40,000 nucleotides of DNA from Prorocentrum cordatum. Its lineage: Eukaryota; Sar; Dinophyceae; Prorocentrales; Prorocentraceae. The position numbers and the translations under genes are program-made. Location of the stretch: the NCBI GenBank assembly GCA_963575745.1, contig CAUYUJ010003880.1, positions 120,001 through 160,000 on the forward strand. Reading direction: 5' to 3'. Below the pieces are notes generated by a model, which searched no databases, was not told where the DNA came from, and saw only the letters and a program-made list of their open reading frames with translations. Below, one piece after another: positions 18,015-27,801 of this stretch (position 1 is the stretch's first letter; each line of letters starts with the position of its first letter).

Positions 18015-19013
18015 GACGATCTGGACGTCTCTACTGATCGACCACGCCAACGACACTACACTTCACGCCCAGCCATCGCCAGGCCTGGACAGGCCGACGG
18101 CAACGTCCGCTGAAGCACCGCGCGCTTCTGTCGGACAACCAAGACGCGCGTCACCTCGGCAGCCTCCGCGGCAGCTTCTGCACAGACACGCCGCGTGTCT
18201 CCAGTGCGCACAGACCCAACTAATGACGGTGTACCGTTACCCTCGCAGCCATCGTCTGGATTTTCGGTTAACACTACCACTCCGATCAAGGAGTCTGACA
18301 CCGTACGGGCCCCTGTCTTGCCCAAGATCACTCAGCTGCTCGAGTTGCAGCAAAAGGTTCGGGAGAACTTCGGTGCCGCTTCAGGGCCTCCCTCTAATGC
18401 ATGCGCTTTCCTCTGCGTCGCCGAACAACCTGAGTGTACCTTTGACGATTTACAAGACAGCGGTGACTTTGAGAGCACCGACTGCAAGCTAGCAGCTGCT
18501 CTCAGTGACATCTTGTCCTCTGACTTGCGCTTCAAGATCGAGCTCATCGAAACCAAGGAACATAAAGCTGGACGTATGTTGAAAGGCCGCCAGATCTACT
18601 GGCACATTCAACAGTCTTACAAGGTGACCGAGGTTGACGATGACCTTCACGATTGCGAGCGCCGCAAGGAGTTGAGGATGAGAGACGAAGATCTGCAACG
18701 ATTCATTACTGAATGAGACGCTCTATCGTTGGATTGCCGAGAGGCACCCGACCCCAAGATCCTCGAATCTCTGTTCCGGATTCAGATTCGCAGGCATGCT
18801 TGGATGAAACAGGATATGTACGAGTATCAGAGAATGAAAATAAGCGACCCGCATCGTACCTACGACCGGCTTCGTCAACGAGTTCTCGATGGTCTGGAGA
18901 TGAAACAACTCGAGAATGACCAGAATAAGCTACAGTCCGAGTGTGAGAACCGTCCTCAGGTGAACATCTGCGCCGCATGGAACAAAGGCAACGACCGGAA
19001 TGAGGATCGCTGA
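18015..19013 (+). pseudogene. gag: Copia Gag, central (capsid-like) region
   Basis: One frame carries coding character through TGA codons near 18108, at 18714 and at 19011. It contains LPKITQLLELQQKVRENFGA, then ACAFLCVAEQPECTFDDLQ, KLAAALSDILSSDLRFKIEL and MLKGRQIYWHIQQSYKVTEV. After the 18714 stop it continues with KILESLFRIQIRRHAWMKQD and LRQRVLDGLEMKQLENDQNK. The helix-rich pattern ending in a short basic segment before zinc fingers is what a copia capsid region looks like. I see no motif decisive on its own. The 251-codon minus-strand frame over 18706-19461 is a shadow. Confidence 0.55.
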
Positions 19014-20120
19014 AAGGCTTTGCGTACATACTCCAGGGAAAGCAGAGACGGCCGAGCTTCCCGCCCTTCGCGCGCCGGCGGCCAAGTCCGCCGCAGCGTG
19101 TCGGCCCCTGCGAGTTCCAAAAACAAGCCAGGCACGAAGCCCTTCTGCTTCGAATTCGCCAAGCGCAGTTCCTGCGCGCGTGGTGATAAGTGCAACTTCC
19201 CGCACCTGGCGCAGTGCAGTTACTTCGTCCAGAATAAGTGCCACAAGGGTGACAAATGCAAATATGCCCACCTTGCTGCTGGTACGAAGACATTTGAAAG
19301 GAGCCCCAGCCGTCCGCGGAATTCCAGTCAGGACAGCCGCGGCCGCCCACCATCCCGCGGATCTGGGAGCAGACGCTCTCCACAACGCGGTGGGTTCCGG
19401 AATGCGGGGGGCTCGCATAACCGACGTGACCACAAACGCCACCACGACCGCTCTCGATCACCCTCCCGGAGATTCACTGACTCTCGAAGCCCGTCGAGAG
19501 GCCGATGCGATAGACCATCGCGTTCATCTTCCCGAGGCAGAGACGGGCGTGGCGGAGGACGTGGCAGCCCGCGGGGCCGCGACATATCATCAGGCAGCGA
19601 CGGGGGACGTGACCGACGCTCCATGAGCCGCAGTTCGTCTCGTGGATCTCCCAGGTATCGCGCGCGTTCTCCAGCTATTGGTCTCCGCCCACGCCGCTAC
19701 GACCGCAGTTGCGTCATCCGAGACAAGACCCTCATGGCCGTACACGAGGCCAGGAGTGCGTCTCCCATGCCACGACGTCGGATACGTTTTGATACAGACA
19801 ACGTGGAGTACTTCCCGTACACCGTCTCCGGCAAGGCCACTCTCGACAAGTGGACCGACAAGCCGAACGCAGGCGACATTGTCAACGTGCCAGATCCGCT
19901 CCCACAGTGGTGGTGGAACCAGAGTGCCCTCTTCAATGTTGCCAACGGGGAGCTCAATTATGGTACAAAGACCTACAGGTCCACCGACACGCGCTGGTGT
20001 CGGTGGCATCACCCACTGCGATTCCAGGTTCACTCGACTTCACTACGGAGTCGCCTGAGACGATCCAGGAGTCGGTGGCGACACCTACTGTCGACCCTCC
20101 ACGATCGCCAGCCGCCCTGA
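19014..20120 (+). CDS. gag: Copia Gag nucleocapsid: two CCCH fingers plus RS-rich tail
   Basis: The frame is the same as the capsid part after the TGA at 19011. Two tandem CCCH zinc fingers lie at 19146-19275: CFEFAKRSSCARGDKCNFPH (C-x8-C-x5-C-x3-H) and CSYFVQNKCHKGDKCKYAH (C-x7-C-x5-C-x3-H). They take the place of the CCHC knuckle usual in retroelement nucleocapsids, and CCCH fingers bind RNA. From 19300 to about 19700 follow dozens of RS, SR and RGG-like dipeptides, like the tail of an SR splicing factor. RIRFDTDNVEYFPYTVSG near 19790 resembles the segment before the protease in dinoflagellate copia proteins. The true frame leaves this one near 19990. Confidence 0.75.
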   Translation, partial: KALRTYSRESRDGRASRPSRAGGQVRRSVSAPASSKNKPGTKPFCFEFAKRSSCARGDKCNFPHLAQCSYFVQNKCHKGDKCKYAHLAAGTKTFERSPSRPRNSSQDSRGRPPSRGSGSRRSPQRGGFRNAGGSHNRRDHKRHHDRSRSPSRRFTDSRSPSRGRCDRPSRSSSRGRDGRGGGRGSPRGRDISSGSDGGRDRRSMSRSSSRGSPRYRARSPAIGLRPRRYDRSCVIRDKTLMAVHEARSASPMPRRRIRFDTDNVEYFPYTVSGKATLDKWTDKPNAGDIVNVPDPLPQWWWNQSALFNVANGELNYGTKTYRSTDTRWCRWHHPLRFQVHSTSLRSRLRRSRSRWRHLLSTLHDRQPP

Positions 20121-20121
20121 C

Positions 20122-20275
20122 ACGCTCCTGGGTTCTCGACAGTGGCTCTGCGCACCACATCCAGGACAAGAGCGAGCTTACGCAGACCGAATCTGATCGC
20201 ATCTCCATTCGCGAGGAACATATGCTGGAAACGGCCACTGGCGACCGTGCTGTTAACAAGCACTACGACATCTAA
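20122..20275 (+). pseudogene. pol: Copia aspartic protease, short remnant
   Basis: RSWVLDSGSAHHI carries the retroviral-type D-S/T-G catalytic motif (Asp codon 20138-20140), in the frame entered near 19990. The protease dimerises and cuts the polyprotein. The frame goes on through EEHMLETATGDRAVNKHYDI to an in-frame TAA at 20273 and then continues as LPEVGLRSSALALPDCPSLL and SVGQLIEVDGFRQLWD, which is the second half of the protease (the usual I-L-x-G-x-N-LxS element region ends in LLSVGQL). Two copies of the dispersed VATP motif (20000 and 20072) lie immediately upstream. Confidence 0.7.
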
Positions 20276-21919
20276 CTCCCAGAGGTAGGCTTAAGGAGCT
20301 CCGCTCTTGCCCTGCCTGATTGTCCTTCTTTGCTCTCAGTGGGACAACTAATTGAAGTTGATGGTTTTCGGCAACTTTGGGATCCCGACCTGGGCTACCT
20401 GCTCCAGGATCCGGGGGGCCAATGGTACGAAGCTCCCGTCGGCGACCGAGTTCCAGAACTATGCCTCGACGATCTTGCAAAGATACCACTACCACGATTG
20501 TGCGCATCAACAGCACCACGACGTCGCAGGCGCAAGCGTTCCCCTTCGCGGTGCCTCGACGCATGCTGGTGCTGCAAGGACCCGGCGGAGTTACCACCGA
20601 CGCCCGAACCACGGCTCCACCGCGATAACTGTCCCAAGCGACGAGTCAAAGTTTCGCACTGTGGTTCGATTACGTCTCAACAGCAGTGTTCCTCTCACTC
20701 ATGCGGGGGGCCTGCGGGCACCTGCGGGGATACCCCAGGCACAGTTCAAGCAGATCCCATCGACCCGATCGACACAGCGTCATCCTACCTCGAGGATCTG
20801 CCGGCGGCGACGCCTGCTGAGTCCCACTGCGACGGTGGCCGTGTTCTTCCGAACCGTCAAAGGATGCCCATCGGTCCTATGCATTACATGACCCACAGCC
20901 CTATACGCACCGACTGTTGGGTCTGCTCTCGCACCATGGCGCAGAACGCACCGTGCAGACGACAGCATAAGCTGCATCCGCCGGCAGCCCCCACGGACGA
21001 GGACACTGCCTACGAGTCTTTCGTGCCGAAGAAGTTCGGGGAGGCGCTGGCTGCCGACCAAGTTGTCTTGGCCAAAGACGATGCCGCTGATAAACATGGC
21101 GACAAATGCGCACTTGTCGTCCTCGACAGATACACCGGCATCATCGCGGCATATCCATCCGTAAATCAAGACGCAGCTACTACGAAGGCATCCTTTCAGC
21201 AGTTCATCGCCGCGAACGACGAAGTGAAGCATATCTACACAGATATCTCCGGAGAGCTTCTGAAGGCGCGCCGTCAGCTGGGATGGCGACGTGACACTAG
21301 TACCTCTCATCGTCCACAGTCAAGTGGACTGATCGAGCGCATTGTCAATATCGTCATTCTGGGTACTCGAGCTGTGTTACACATGTCAGGACTGGGACAC
21401 GCGCGGTGGAAGGAGGCCATGCAGGCCTTCTGCTGCGGACACAACTTTGTGCATGTATCCACTGGCGTTGCTGCCCTCAGCGATGGGCACACAGACAAGA
21501 CAGCACACGAAATCCGATTTGGTGAAAGTTCTCCCGGGCACTGCATATCGTTTGGTGCTCGGATCTTATGGAAATGCCTCAATCCCGAGATCAACAATGA
21601 GACGGCGAAGTTTGAAGAAAATTCTCGGGAAGGGTTATTCATGGGTTGCCATCTACACTCCGGCGGACGATGGTCTGGAGTTTATCTCGTCTTGGACACG
21701 GCTACCAGCGCCAAGCACCCCGACGGCGACCTGTCCCACGTGCACAGAGTCAAGGACATCATCATCCCGGACGGTAAGTTCACCTCCCCTGTGAAGGACG
21801 GTACCCTTCGACACCACAACCCTGAGGCACACGACGAGGTCAAGGCAGCTACGTCTCGTCCCCTAGGCGACGCACCTTTTGCCAGACCTACCGTTCACCT
21901 ACCCAACAGAGTGGGATGA
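20276..21919 (+). CDS. pol: Copia integrase (HHCC zinc domain and DDE core)
   Basis: The integrase inserts the cDNA. The frame is open for about 545 codons after the TAA at 20273. HYMTHSPIRTDCWVC near 20882-20926 is the H...H...C-x2-C zinc domain. The catalytic core has all three acids: CALVVLDRYTG (Asp 21125-21127), HIYTDISGELL (Asp 21242-21244) and RPQSSGLIERIVN (Glu 21335-21337). The last two are separated by 30 residues rather than the canonical 35. Further on, HARWKEAMQAFCCGHNF and SREGLFMGCHLHSGGRWSGV match the C-terminal part of dinoflagellate copia integrase. It ends with a TGA at 21917, but the next frame continues the polyprotein. It is the best preserved domain. Confidence 0.85.
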   Translation, partial: LPEVGLRSSALALPDCPSLLSVGQLIEVDGFRQLWDPDLGYLLQDPGGQWYEAPVGDRVPELCLDDLAKIPLPRLCASTAPRRRRRKRSPSRCLDACWCCKDPAELPPTPEPRLHRDNCPKRRVKVSHCGSITSQQQCSSHSCGGPAGTCGDTPGTVQADPIDPIDTASSYLEDLPAATPAESHCDGGRVLPNRQRMPIGPMHYMTHSPIRTDCWVCSRTMAQNAPCRRQHKLHPPAAPTDEDTAYESFVPKKFGEALAADQVVLAKDDAADKHGDKCALVVLDRYTGIIAAYPSVNQDAATTKASFQQFIAANDEVKHIYTDISGELLKARRQLGWRRDTSTSHRPQSSGLIERIVNIVILGTRAVLHMSGLGHARWKEAMQAFCCGHNFVHVSTGVAALSDGHTDKTAHEIRFGESSPGHCISFGARILWKCLNPEINNETAKFEENSREGLFMGCHLHSGGRWSGVYLVLDTATSAKHPDGDLSHVHRVKDIIIPDGKFTSPVKDGTLRHHNPEAHDEVKAATSRPLGDAPFARPTVHLPNRVG

Positions 21920-22954
21920 CCCCTCTCTCATGCCGCCGGACGCCAGTCCTGGTACTGCCCATCCATCAGCTCCAGAAGTCGCTGCACCAGCGCCAGAGCC
22001 GGATTATTGGGAGCAGCGTGGCTACTGCATCATCTGGCACACCAGCACCCCGGGAAAGAAGCTGTTCAGATCGACGGACGACGTGATGAACATTCTTGTC
22101 CCCGTCGATCAGTTAGATGTTACCAGGGGTTCGAGGCGACATCAACCTTCGAGGGCGAGGGCGCCTTTCGAGACGTTTGGGGCGGCGTTAGTGCCACAGA
22201 CCACCGTGAACTTAGTGAGCCTTGGACCGGTCTGGTTCGGTTCTACGAGCTTCCCAAGATGTTGCCAGACGGCAAGATGGTGGTCCGCGGTCGCGAGACA
22301 CGCGTTCAGACTACTACGCGGCCAGATCACATACTTCCCGAACATTGGAATACTTTGTCCCGAGGCCAACAGAAGAGAGAGATCGACTACGCAGAAGACA
22401 TCAAACGAGCCCGCGAGGTGCATGAGCGGGCTGCCCTTCGCGTGTGGACACGACAGGATCAGCAAGCTAAGATCATTCGTGCTACAATGGCCGGTGGGCC
22501 CACGTTGAATACCGTGGAACGCCGCATTACTTATGATATGGACAGCGGGGCTGTCATTCGAGACGAGGACGTCAAGGGCGTGACGAACAAGGAGATCTTT
22601 TATGCCAGAATTCTTGGCGGCCCACGTGATGTTACCACAGTTTTTTTTAACTGCCGCCAACCCTCAGCATCGCCTGTTGGAGTTGCACGCTCCCTGGTGT
22701 TGCTTGACAGTGAGGGCTACGACTTCGGGCGTGTGAACCCGCTCAACCGCAAGTTCACCCCGTCGGTGGCAATGCCCACTACGCCACGTGGACCCGCTGG
22801 CACACAGGTACACAGAGAAAAGCTACCTGCGTCATCTAGGGCACGCCCTGCCCTTGTTACACGAAATCTGAACAAACGAGAGATTGCTGCTGAGCCACGA
22901 TCACAAGAGGCCCCACGCAAAGAATACGACCGCCTGGAGAAGAACCGGACATAG
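21879..22954 (+). pseudogene. pol: Copia integrase-to-RT linker region
   Basis: This region reads in two frames. PEPDYWEQRGYCIIWHTSTP and KKLFRSTDDVMNILVPVDQL (frame of 21879) switch near 22120 to FEGEGAFRDVWGGVSATDHR, LVRFYELPKMLPDGKMVVRG and TTRPDHILPEHWNTLSRGQQ (frame of 22007). The last of these is typical of the segment before RT in dinoflagellate copia proteins. A basic helical stretch (EIDYAEDIKRAREVHERAAL) and ASPVGVARSLVLLDSEGYDF follow. One copy of the dispersed motif sits at 22763 (PSVAMPTT). A TAG closes the frame at 22952. Confidence 0.6.
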
Positions 22955-22984
22955 ATGATAGAAGCCGTCGCTGAAAAAAGAGGG

Positions 22985-23963
22985 CGTTGAGGCCGAGGCG
23001 ATTCGTGCTGGGAAGAAAGTTCATTCCTTCAACAGATTGGAGCTTTCGTCTGTGAAACATGAAGAACTTTCTCCGGAACTACGCAAGTTCAAGGGCCGCG
23101 TGGTGGTTCAAGGCAACACTGGCAAATACGAGACTGGCTTAGCTGCCATTTTCGCTGACGCGGCGTCCAGTGCGTTACGCGTAGAGGCTTCTAAACATGG
23201 TGACGCCACCGCATAATTGCCGCATTGCGGAGGCTTGCTGTACGGAGACGGCCGGATTGACCCGGTCGATACGTGGATTACGCTCTCCAAGTGGCGTCAG
23301 CCCGACTCCTGGGCTAAGCGCATGAACACAGTGTGCCGACTCCGCTCGGCACTCTACGGACACCCAAGTGTGTTCTGGGAACGCAAGTGTCGCACGTGCC
23401 TAGAGAGCGCTGGTTTCGAGCCCATCCCTGGTCAGAGCGTCTTCGACAAGCGGATGGCTACCATTCGCCCAATGTTACCCAACCGCAGCGAGAGATATCA
23501 TCATGCAGCTAAACACGTTCGTGGTATACGACATGATATGCTTGGCTTTACTGATCAATGTGTAGAGCGCTACCTCGAGTGCGCCTCCAAGCTCACCAAC
23601 ACGCCATGCTCGCGCCGAAAACGCTCCGACTCCCCGAGGGCTTCGCGATTGTCATCGCCTAGTTCCTCTGGGTCGGTCGCGAGATCCACTGGCGTGCTCA
23701 ACGCTCGGTCGCGATCGCCCAGCCCAGCTGGGTCGGTCGAGAGACCTACTGATACGTCGCATACTACGACAGTCACTTACGACGCCCTTCCCGCCGCGGA
23801 GAAACTTGGTATCGAGGGCACTTCCTGTGCCGAGTCCGACTACTCTGACGAGGGAATCCTCGGCCAGGGCGCGGCGAGCGTGTTGATGAAGATTCTCTAT
23901 TTGGCACGATGCTGTCGTCTTGATCTACTGCGCCCACTGCATGCTAGCCAGAGAGATCACTAA
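22985..23963 (+). pseudogene. pol: Copia reverse transcriptase, catalytic box deleted
   Basis: One frame spans the RT remnant, broken by a TAA at 23214. EELSPELRKFKGRVVVQGN is the KxRxVxxG(N) finger motif. DTWITLSKWRQPDSWAKR and VCRLRSALYGHPSVFWERKC, with the ALYGHP signature, follow, then CLESAGFEPIPGQSVFDKR. The Y-V-D-D box should come next but is absent, and the text passes to RHDMLGFTDQCVERYLECAS, the region after the palm. An Arg/Ser-rich stretch (SRRKRSDSPRASRLSSPSSS) looks inserted. ASVLMKILYLARCCRLDLLR at 23878-23937 opens the connection to RNase H. It is inactive. Confidence 0.75.
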
Positions 23964-24830
23964 GTGGAACACGACGTGTGACAAACGCCTTCATCGGCTC
24001 ATCTGCTACCTCAAGACGACTCGTACACGTTGTCTACATGGATGGATCGGTGATGCTCCGGACCAATTGTCCATGCTCTTCACTGCCTCCTTTGCCCATT
24101 GCATTTCTTCCTCTGCGGCGCTCGTTGGACCAAACGCATTCTTCCCCATCAATGCCGTGTGCAAGAAACAGACGGTCGTCTCTCACTCCTCCACGGAGTC
24201 CGAGATCGTCGCTCTCGACTCTGCACTACGACTTGAGGGGCTTCCACTGATTTCCTTCTGGGAGGCCGTGGTGGACGTTGCGAGAACCTGCAAGAACATG
24301 TCGATACGACGGCATGTCCAAACCTGGCCGCCAAAAAGCTGCGGCGTAAGACACCGCCTCGCAAGGCGTCCCCTGCAAGGGGATTTTCTCCTAGCCGGAG
24401 GCAGCTCCCGCTACAGTCGTAGACACTTACGACTCCCAAGAAGCGTACGATTTCCCACGAAAGATTTCTGCTACACGTGGACCGAGCGCCGGCTCCAACG
24501 AGCAGCCCACCAAAAGTGCACCTCATTGTCTTGGAGGACAACCAGGTCGTGATCAAGATTGTCCAAAAGGAACGTGCACCAGCAATTCGTCATGTTCGTC
24601 GAACACATCGTATCAATTTGGATTGGATATGCGAAACATGCCAACTTGAACATGCCGAGCTTAAATATGTGGGTACTAAAGAGCAGATTGCCGACATGCT
24701 GACCAAACATTTTGAGCCTAAGAAAGCAGATCTTTGGAGGGACTTGCTGGAACTATCGCTCATCTTCCCATTCGCCCCCATGCAGTGTACCACGAAGAAC
24801 TCTTGGAGACCGTTGAAAGGGCCCGGGAGG
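23920..24830 (+). pseudogene. pol: Copia RNase H
   Basis: The frame of 23920 gives REITKWNTTCDKRLHRLICY and VCKKQTVVSHSSTESEIVAL with the catalytic Glu. In place of the first catalytic Asp pair (usually DADFAG) there is TASFAHC. After about 24290 the text is garbled and the frame moves to that of 24477, giving LIVLEDNQVVIKIVQKERAP, IRHVRRTHRINLDWICETCQ and ELKYVGTKEQIADMLTKHF. The last is the copia RNase H C-terminal signature ([YV]xxTxxQxADxLTK). RNase H removes RNA during cDNA synthesis and leaves the polypurine primer. It is inactive through substitution and frameshift. Confidence 0.85.
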
Positions 24831-24849
24831 CCAGACGGTCTACCACACT

Positions 24850-26085
24850 ATGCCGAATTTCCTAAGGCTGACGGATGTGAAGAGGGTTGTGAGATACTGC
24901 TCGCTGATCGTGAACGCTGGGGCGCGCCAGGTTCACGATGCGGACAACAGTGCGCGGGGCCGAAGGGGCGCGAGGGAGGGACTACATGCGTGCATGTACC
25001 ATTGCGGCGCCCCTCCCAGGGCTGGCCCCTCTCGCCAACCTCGCGCGCGGGCCCGTTCGCCACGCGGTAGACGCTCCAGGCAGTCCTCTTCGTCTACCCT
25101 TGGTCCCGCTCACTCTAGGACGTGTGTTATGCGATCGCGTTGCCCCCGCAGCTGTTTTACGACTCGAGCAACTAGGCTTGCCAGCATTTTGCTCGCACCG
25201 CGCGCACCTACTGTTAAGAGGAACGGTCCCGCCCCCGACCTTCCCCCATCTGAGATGCCCGAGGCCCCACCTCTCCACCTTGTCGGCTGGTCCGGCGGCG
25301 GCGACGTCCGCTGGGGCCCCGAGGCCGATGATGGTGATCGCGTGGGCCCCGCGTTCCTGCTTCAGACCGCCCGCAATCGTGAGGGCGACGACGGGTGCCG
25401 CTTCCTCCGCCAGCTCCGCCTGGACAACAGCGCCGAGCACCACTTGCGCGCGCCAGACGACTCCGCGCCCGTCGAGACCACCCGCGCCGCCGCGCTAGAC
25501 GTGACTGGGGCGGTCGGCAACAGCATGGAGCCTGTCGAATGCAACGCCTACTGTGAGTACAACAAGGTTACGGCGATCCCATGGCTTTCGATGCTGAAGG
25601 CCATGTGTACGCTGTCAGGTATGTTTACGCGGAACACCGTCGCGCAGGAGGCAACCCGCAACTTGCTTGACCATCTGAACGCCACGATCCCTGGTCAGGC
25701 TGGTTCTCGACTGTGCCCTCCGATGGGCATCGCCACCAACATGCTCGATGCCGAGTGGCGGCTCTCGCGCACTGAATGGTCGAGAGTCGGATGCGCTATG
25801 CTCGGACAGTGGTCGGGGGATACGGTCAAGAGTGCGAGAGATCTCTATGGCGACGACTACTACATGCCGCCAGGCCTCTATCCGGAGGGACTAATGACTC
25901 CGAATCACGCGCATCCTCTCGACCGAGAGCAAGTGAAGTTACCAGTGCGGCCTCCCGCTTTGGCTAAGACATCCGACGTGGCGGGACCCATCGGCCATAT
26001 TGTGGAGGACCACCTTGTCACCGACATGCGTGCCTTTCACGACCTCCAGCAAAACAAGAAATACGCCCGACAGCTCATTACTTGA
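24850..26085 (+). CDS. Extension ORF 1, unidentified (after RNase H)
   Basis: 411 codons open without a stop. The first ~110 residues are Arg-rich and overlap another open frame, so the real protein probably begins near 25220 (GPAPDLPPSEMPEAPPLHLV). Later parts look like a folded domain: GGDVRWGPEADDGDRVGPAF, PVECNAYCEYNKVTAIPWLS, EATRNLLDHLNATIPGQAGS, MLDAEWRLSRTEWSRVGCAM and DLYGDDYYMPPGLYPEG. I recognise no family. It follows the copia RNase H on the same strand inside the LTRs, so it is encoded by the element or captured by it. It ends in a TGA at 26083; coding in the same frame runs on to the motif copy at 26131. Confidence 0.45.
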   Translation: MPNFLRLTDVKRVVRYCSLIVNAGARQVHDADNSARGRRGAREGLHACMYHCGAPPRAGPSRQPRARARSPRGRRSRQSSSSTLGPAHSRTCVMRSRCPRSCFTTRATRLASILLAPRAPTVKRNGPAPDLPPSEMPEAPPLHLVGWSGGGDVRWGPEADDGDRVGPAFLLQTARNREGDDGCRFLRQLRLDNSAEHHLRAPDDSAPVETTRAAALDVTGAVGNSMEPVECNAYCEYNKVTAIPWLSMLKAMCTLSGMFTRNTVAQEATRNLLDHLNATIPGQAGSRLCPPMGIATNMLDAEWRLSRTEWSRVGCAMLGQWSGDTVKSARDLYGDDYYMPPGLYPEGLMTPNHAHPLDREQVKLPVRPPALAKTSDVAGPIGHIVEDHLVTDMRAFHDLQQNKKYARQLIT

Positions 26086-26170
26086 CTGACGATTCGCGGC
26101 AGTTTGGCAGGAACTGGTTCGAGTCCCATGACGGTGGCAACACCTTCTGATGCCCGGCGCTACTCCCTGA

Positions 26171-26881
26171 TCCATGCTGGATCCGTTGGAATTACCGCAG
26201 GCGGAATTCAGTGCTTTCTGCGGTGGTCGATTGGTCAAAGACCTTCTCTCAGAGCGAGGCTGGATGGGCATGGTACAAGAGGACTTAGGAATGCTCCTCG
26301 TTCATGCTTTTTGACCTGCAGGTCATGCGTACAAATGGACTAATCTCTACACAGATTCCACATGGACCATGCACAAGAAGAAGGGCGACAAGGCCAAGGG
26401 CTCCAAGCGCTACCCAGGGTACGGCATTGATGGGCTCAATAGCCCGGCCCGACGCGGTGAGCTCGCGGAGGCTTCCAACGTCGGCCATGCCCCGCTCTTT
26501 GTTCCATGTCTCAACACGGCAGAGCACATGGGCGGCGCCACACTCGAGCATCTCGCAACTATGATCCGCGACGACATCATGATGTGGGCGTTCTCGCACG
26601 AAGACTACAAGGAATTCTGCAAGCAGAACGACACACCCGTCGGCCAGGACTTGATCTTGTTGCCAGAAGCCGGTGGCGACACGCGCTGCGATATGCAAAC
26701 CCTACACACACGTGTGACGGCCGTGCAGGAAGAGTGTATCGCACGCATTCTCCAGCTGCAGACCACTGCCAGAGTCGAACAGCGCATGGTGATCGGTACG
26801 ATACGTCAGGCGCGAGCCTTACTGTACTGCAATGATAATGCTTCTGTGGCACAGTGGCGAAATATCAACGAAGAGATTTGA
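26171..26881 (+). pseudogene. Extension ORF 2, unidentified
   Basis: In one frame from 26171: SMLDPLELPQAEFSAFCGGR, LVKDLLSERGWMGMVQEDLG, a TGA at 26312, then HAYKWTNLYTDSTWTMHKKK. After that come GYGIDGLNSPARRGELAEAS, MIRDDIMMWAFSHEDYKEFC and a helical stretch TAVQEECIARILQLQTTARV ending at the TGA at 26879. No family is recognised. A copy of the dispersed motif (26669-26691) is read here as EAGGDTRCD, a different frame from most copies. The preceding copy (26131) marks the join with extension ORF 1. Confidence 0.4.
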
Positions 26882-26916
26882 GGATTTTTGGGGCAAGGCG
26901 TTCCCTGCATACGTAA

Positions 26917-27801
26917 AGCAACGGCACTATTGCAGAGGCCCCCGATGCTTTCGTGGACAGGAGGGCCAATGATATCGGCTGCGCCGACAACAACCAACAG
27001 TGGTTAGACGTAAGGCGTCATGCCGATCGTGCTCCAATCAAGGCCGGTCGCCACAACGACAACTACATCAAGTGCAAGTCCGGCATTCCAGAGCACGTGC
27101 CTACACGCGTGAAGGCTGATGTGTCACGATTCATTGGCGTCATGCAGTACTTCCGATGCCATACAGTGATGTGCCCAGGCTTGTCTAAACAATGGGGCTT
27201 GGGTCCCAGCTTCGACGACCTGACATGTGACTTCGCACGTCGCATGAAGGCCGGGGGCATCGTTGTTCTCCCTGCAAACCAATGGATCGACTCGTACGAC
27301 AAGACATCTCCTGCGGCTTGGCATTCCAGAGTGAACAGCCACAACTTGGCGATGACGACTACTCAGTTCAACGACGCAGCTTGCGACCGCAACTTCTGCG
27401 CCGTTATACAATCATTGCCTTCTCAGCCATATCCTTTTCGGCCGCCACTACTGAATTCCGCGACGGATTCCTCGGCGCACACCCAGGCGAAGGAAATATC
27501 CGCGGCTCTTGATTTCCGCAACATGATGACGGATGAGTGGAAGCGATACCACTGCCTTACTACGGTGGTAAACCAGGCCGCCGGAGAAATGGCCGACTGT
27601 GCTTGGGTGGCTTCATGTGCGAGCGGCAATTTACCGCTATCCATGCCGGTGGCAACGCCCGCTGATGAGCAGGCTCAGCAGCGTCGTCCCATTCCAGGAA
27701 CACCAGGCGAGCCGCCATCAGCATCGCTGGCCCCGCAGTACCCGGATGATGACCCGTTCCGCCCGGCCTACGGGCTTGCGAGGAGCTGTGCTACATTCTG
27801 A
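26917..27801 (+). CDS. Extension ORF 3, unidentified
   Basis: Open from just after a TAA at 26914, with a possible GTG at 26953 but no good ATG, to the TGA at 27799. It contains ADNNQQWLDVRRHADRAP, VPTRVKADVSRFIGVMQYFR and SKQWGLGPSFDDLTCDFARR, then MKAGGIVVLPANQWIDSYDK, a central domain-like stretch with several Cys and His. A helix (ISAALDFRNMMTDEWKRYHC) follows, then a Pro/Ala-rich linker with the motif copy at 27644 (LSMPVATPADEQAQ). Frame analysis suggests the chain continues into ORF 4 through a frameshift near 27775. No family is recognised. Confidence 0.4.
   Translation, partial: SNGTIAEAPDAFVDRRANDIGCADNNQQWLDVRRHADRAPIKAGRHNDNYIKCKSGIPEHVPTRVKADVSRFIGVMQYFRCHTVMCPGLSKQWGLGPSFDDLTCDFARRMKAGGIVVLPANQWIDSYDKTSPAAWHSRVNSHNLAMTTTQFNDAACDRNFCAVIQSLPSQPYPFRPPLLNSATDSSAHTQAKEISAALDFRNMMTDEWKRYHCLTTVVNQAAGEMADCAWVASCASGNLPLSMPVATPADEQAQQRRPIPGTPGEPPSASLAPQYPDDDPFRPAYGLARSCATF

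Noticed and set aside
26113-26127. tRNA gene from a GGTTCGAGTCC B-box-like word
   Set aside because: The T-stem does not pair, no A-box or acceptor stem fits upstream, and the region is coding-like within the copia element.
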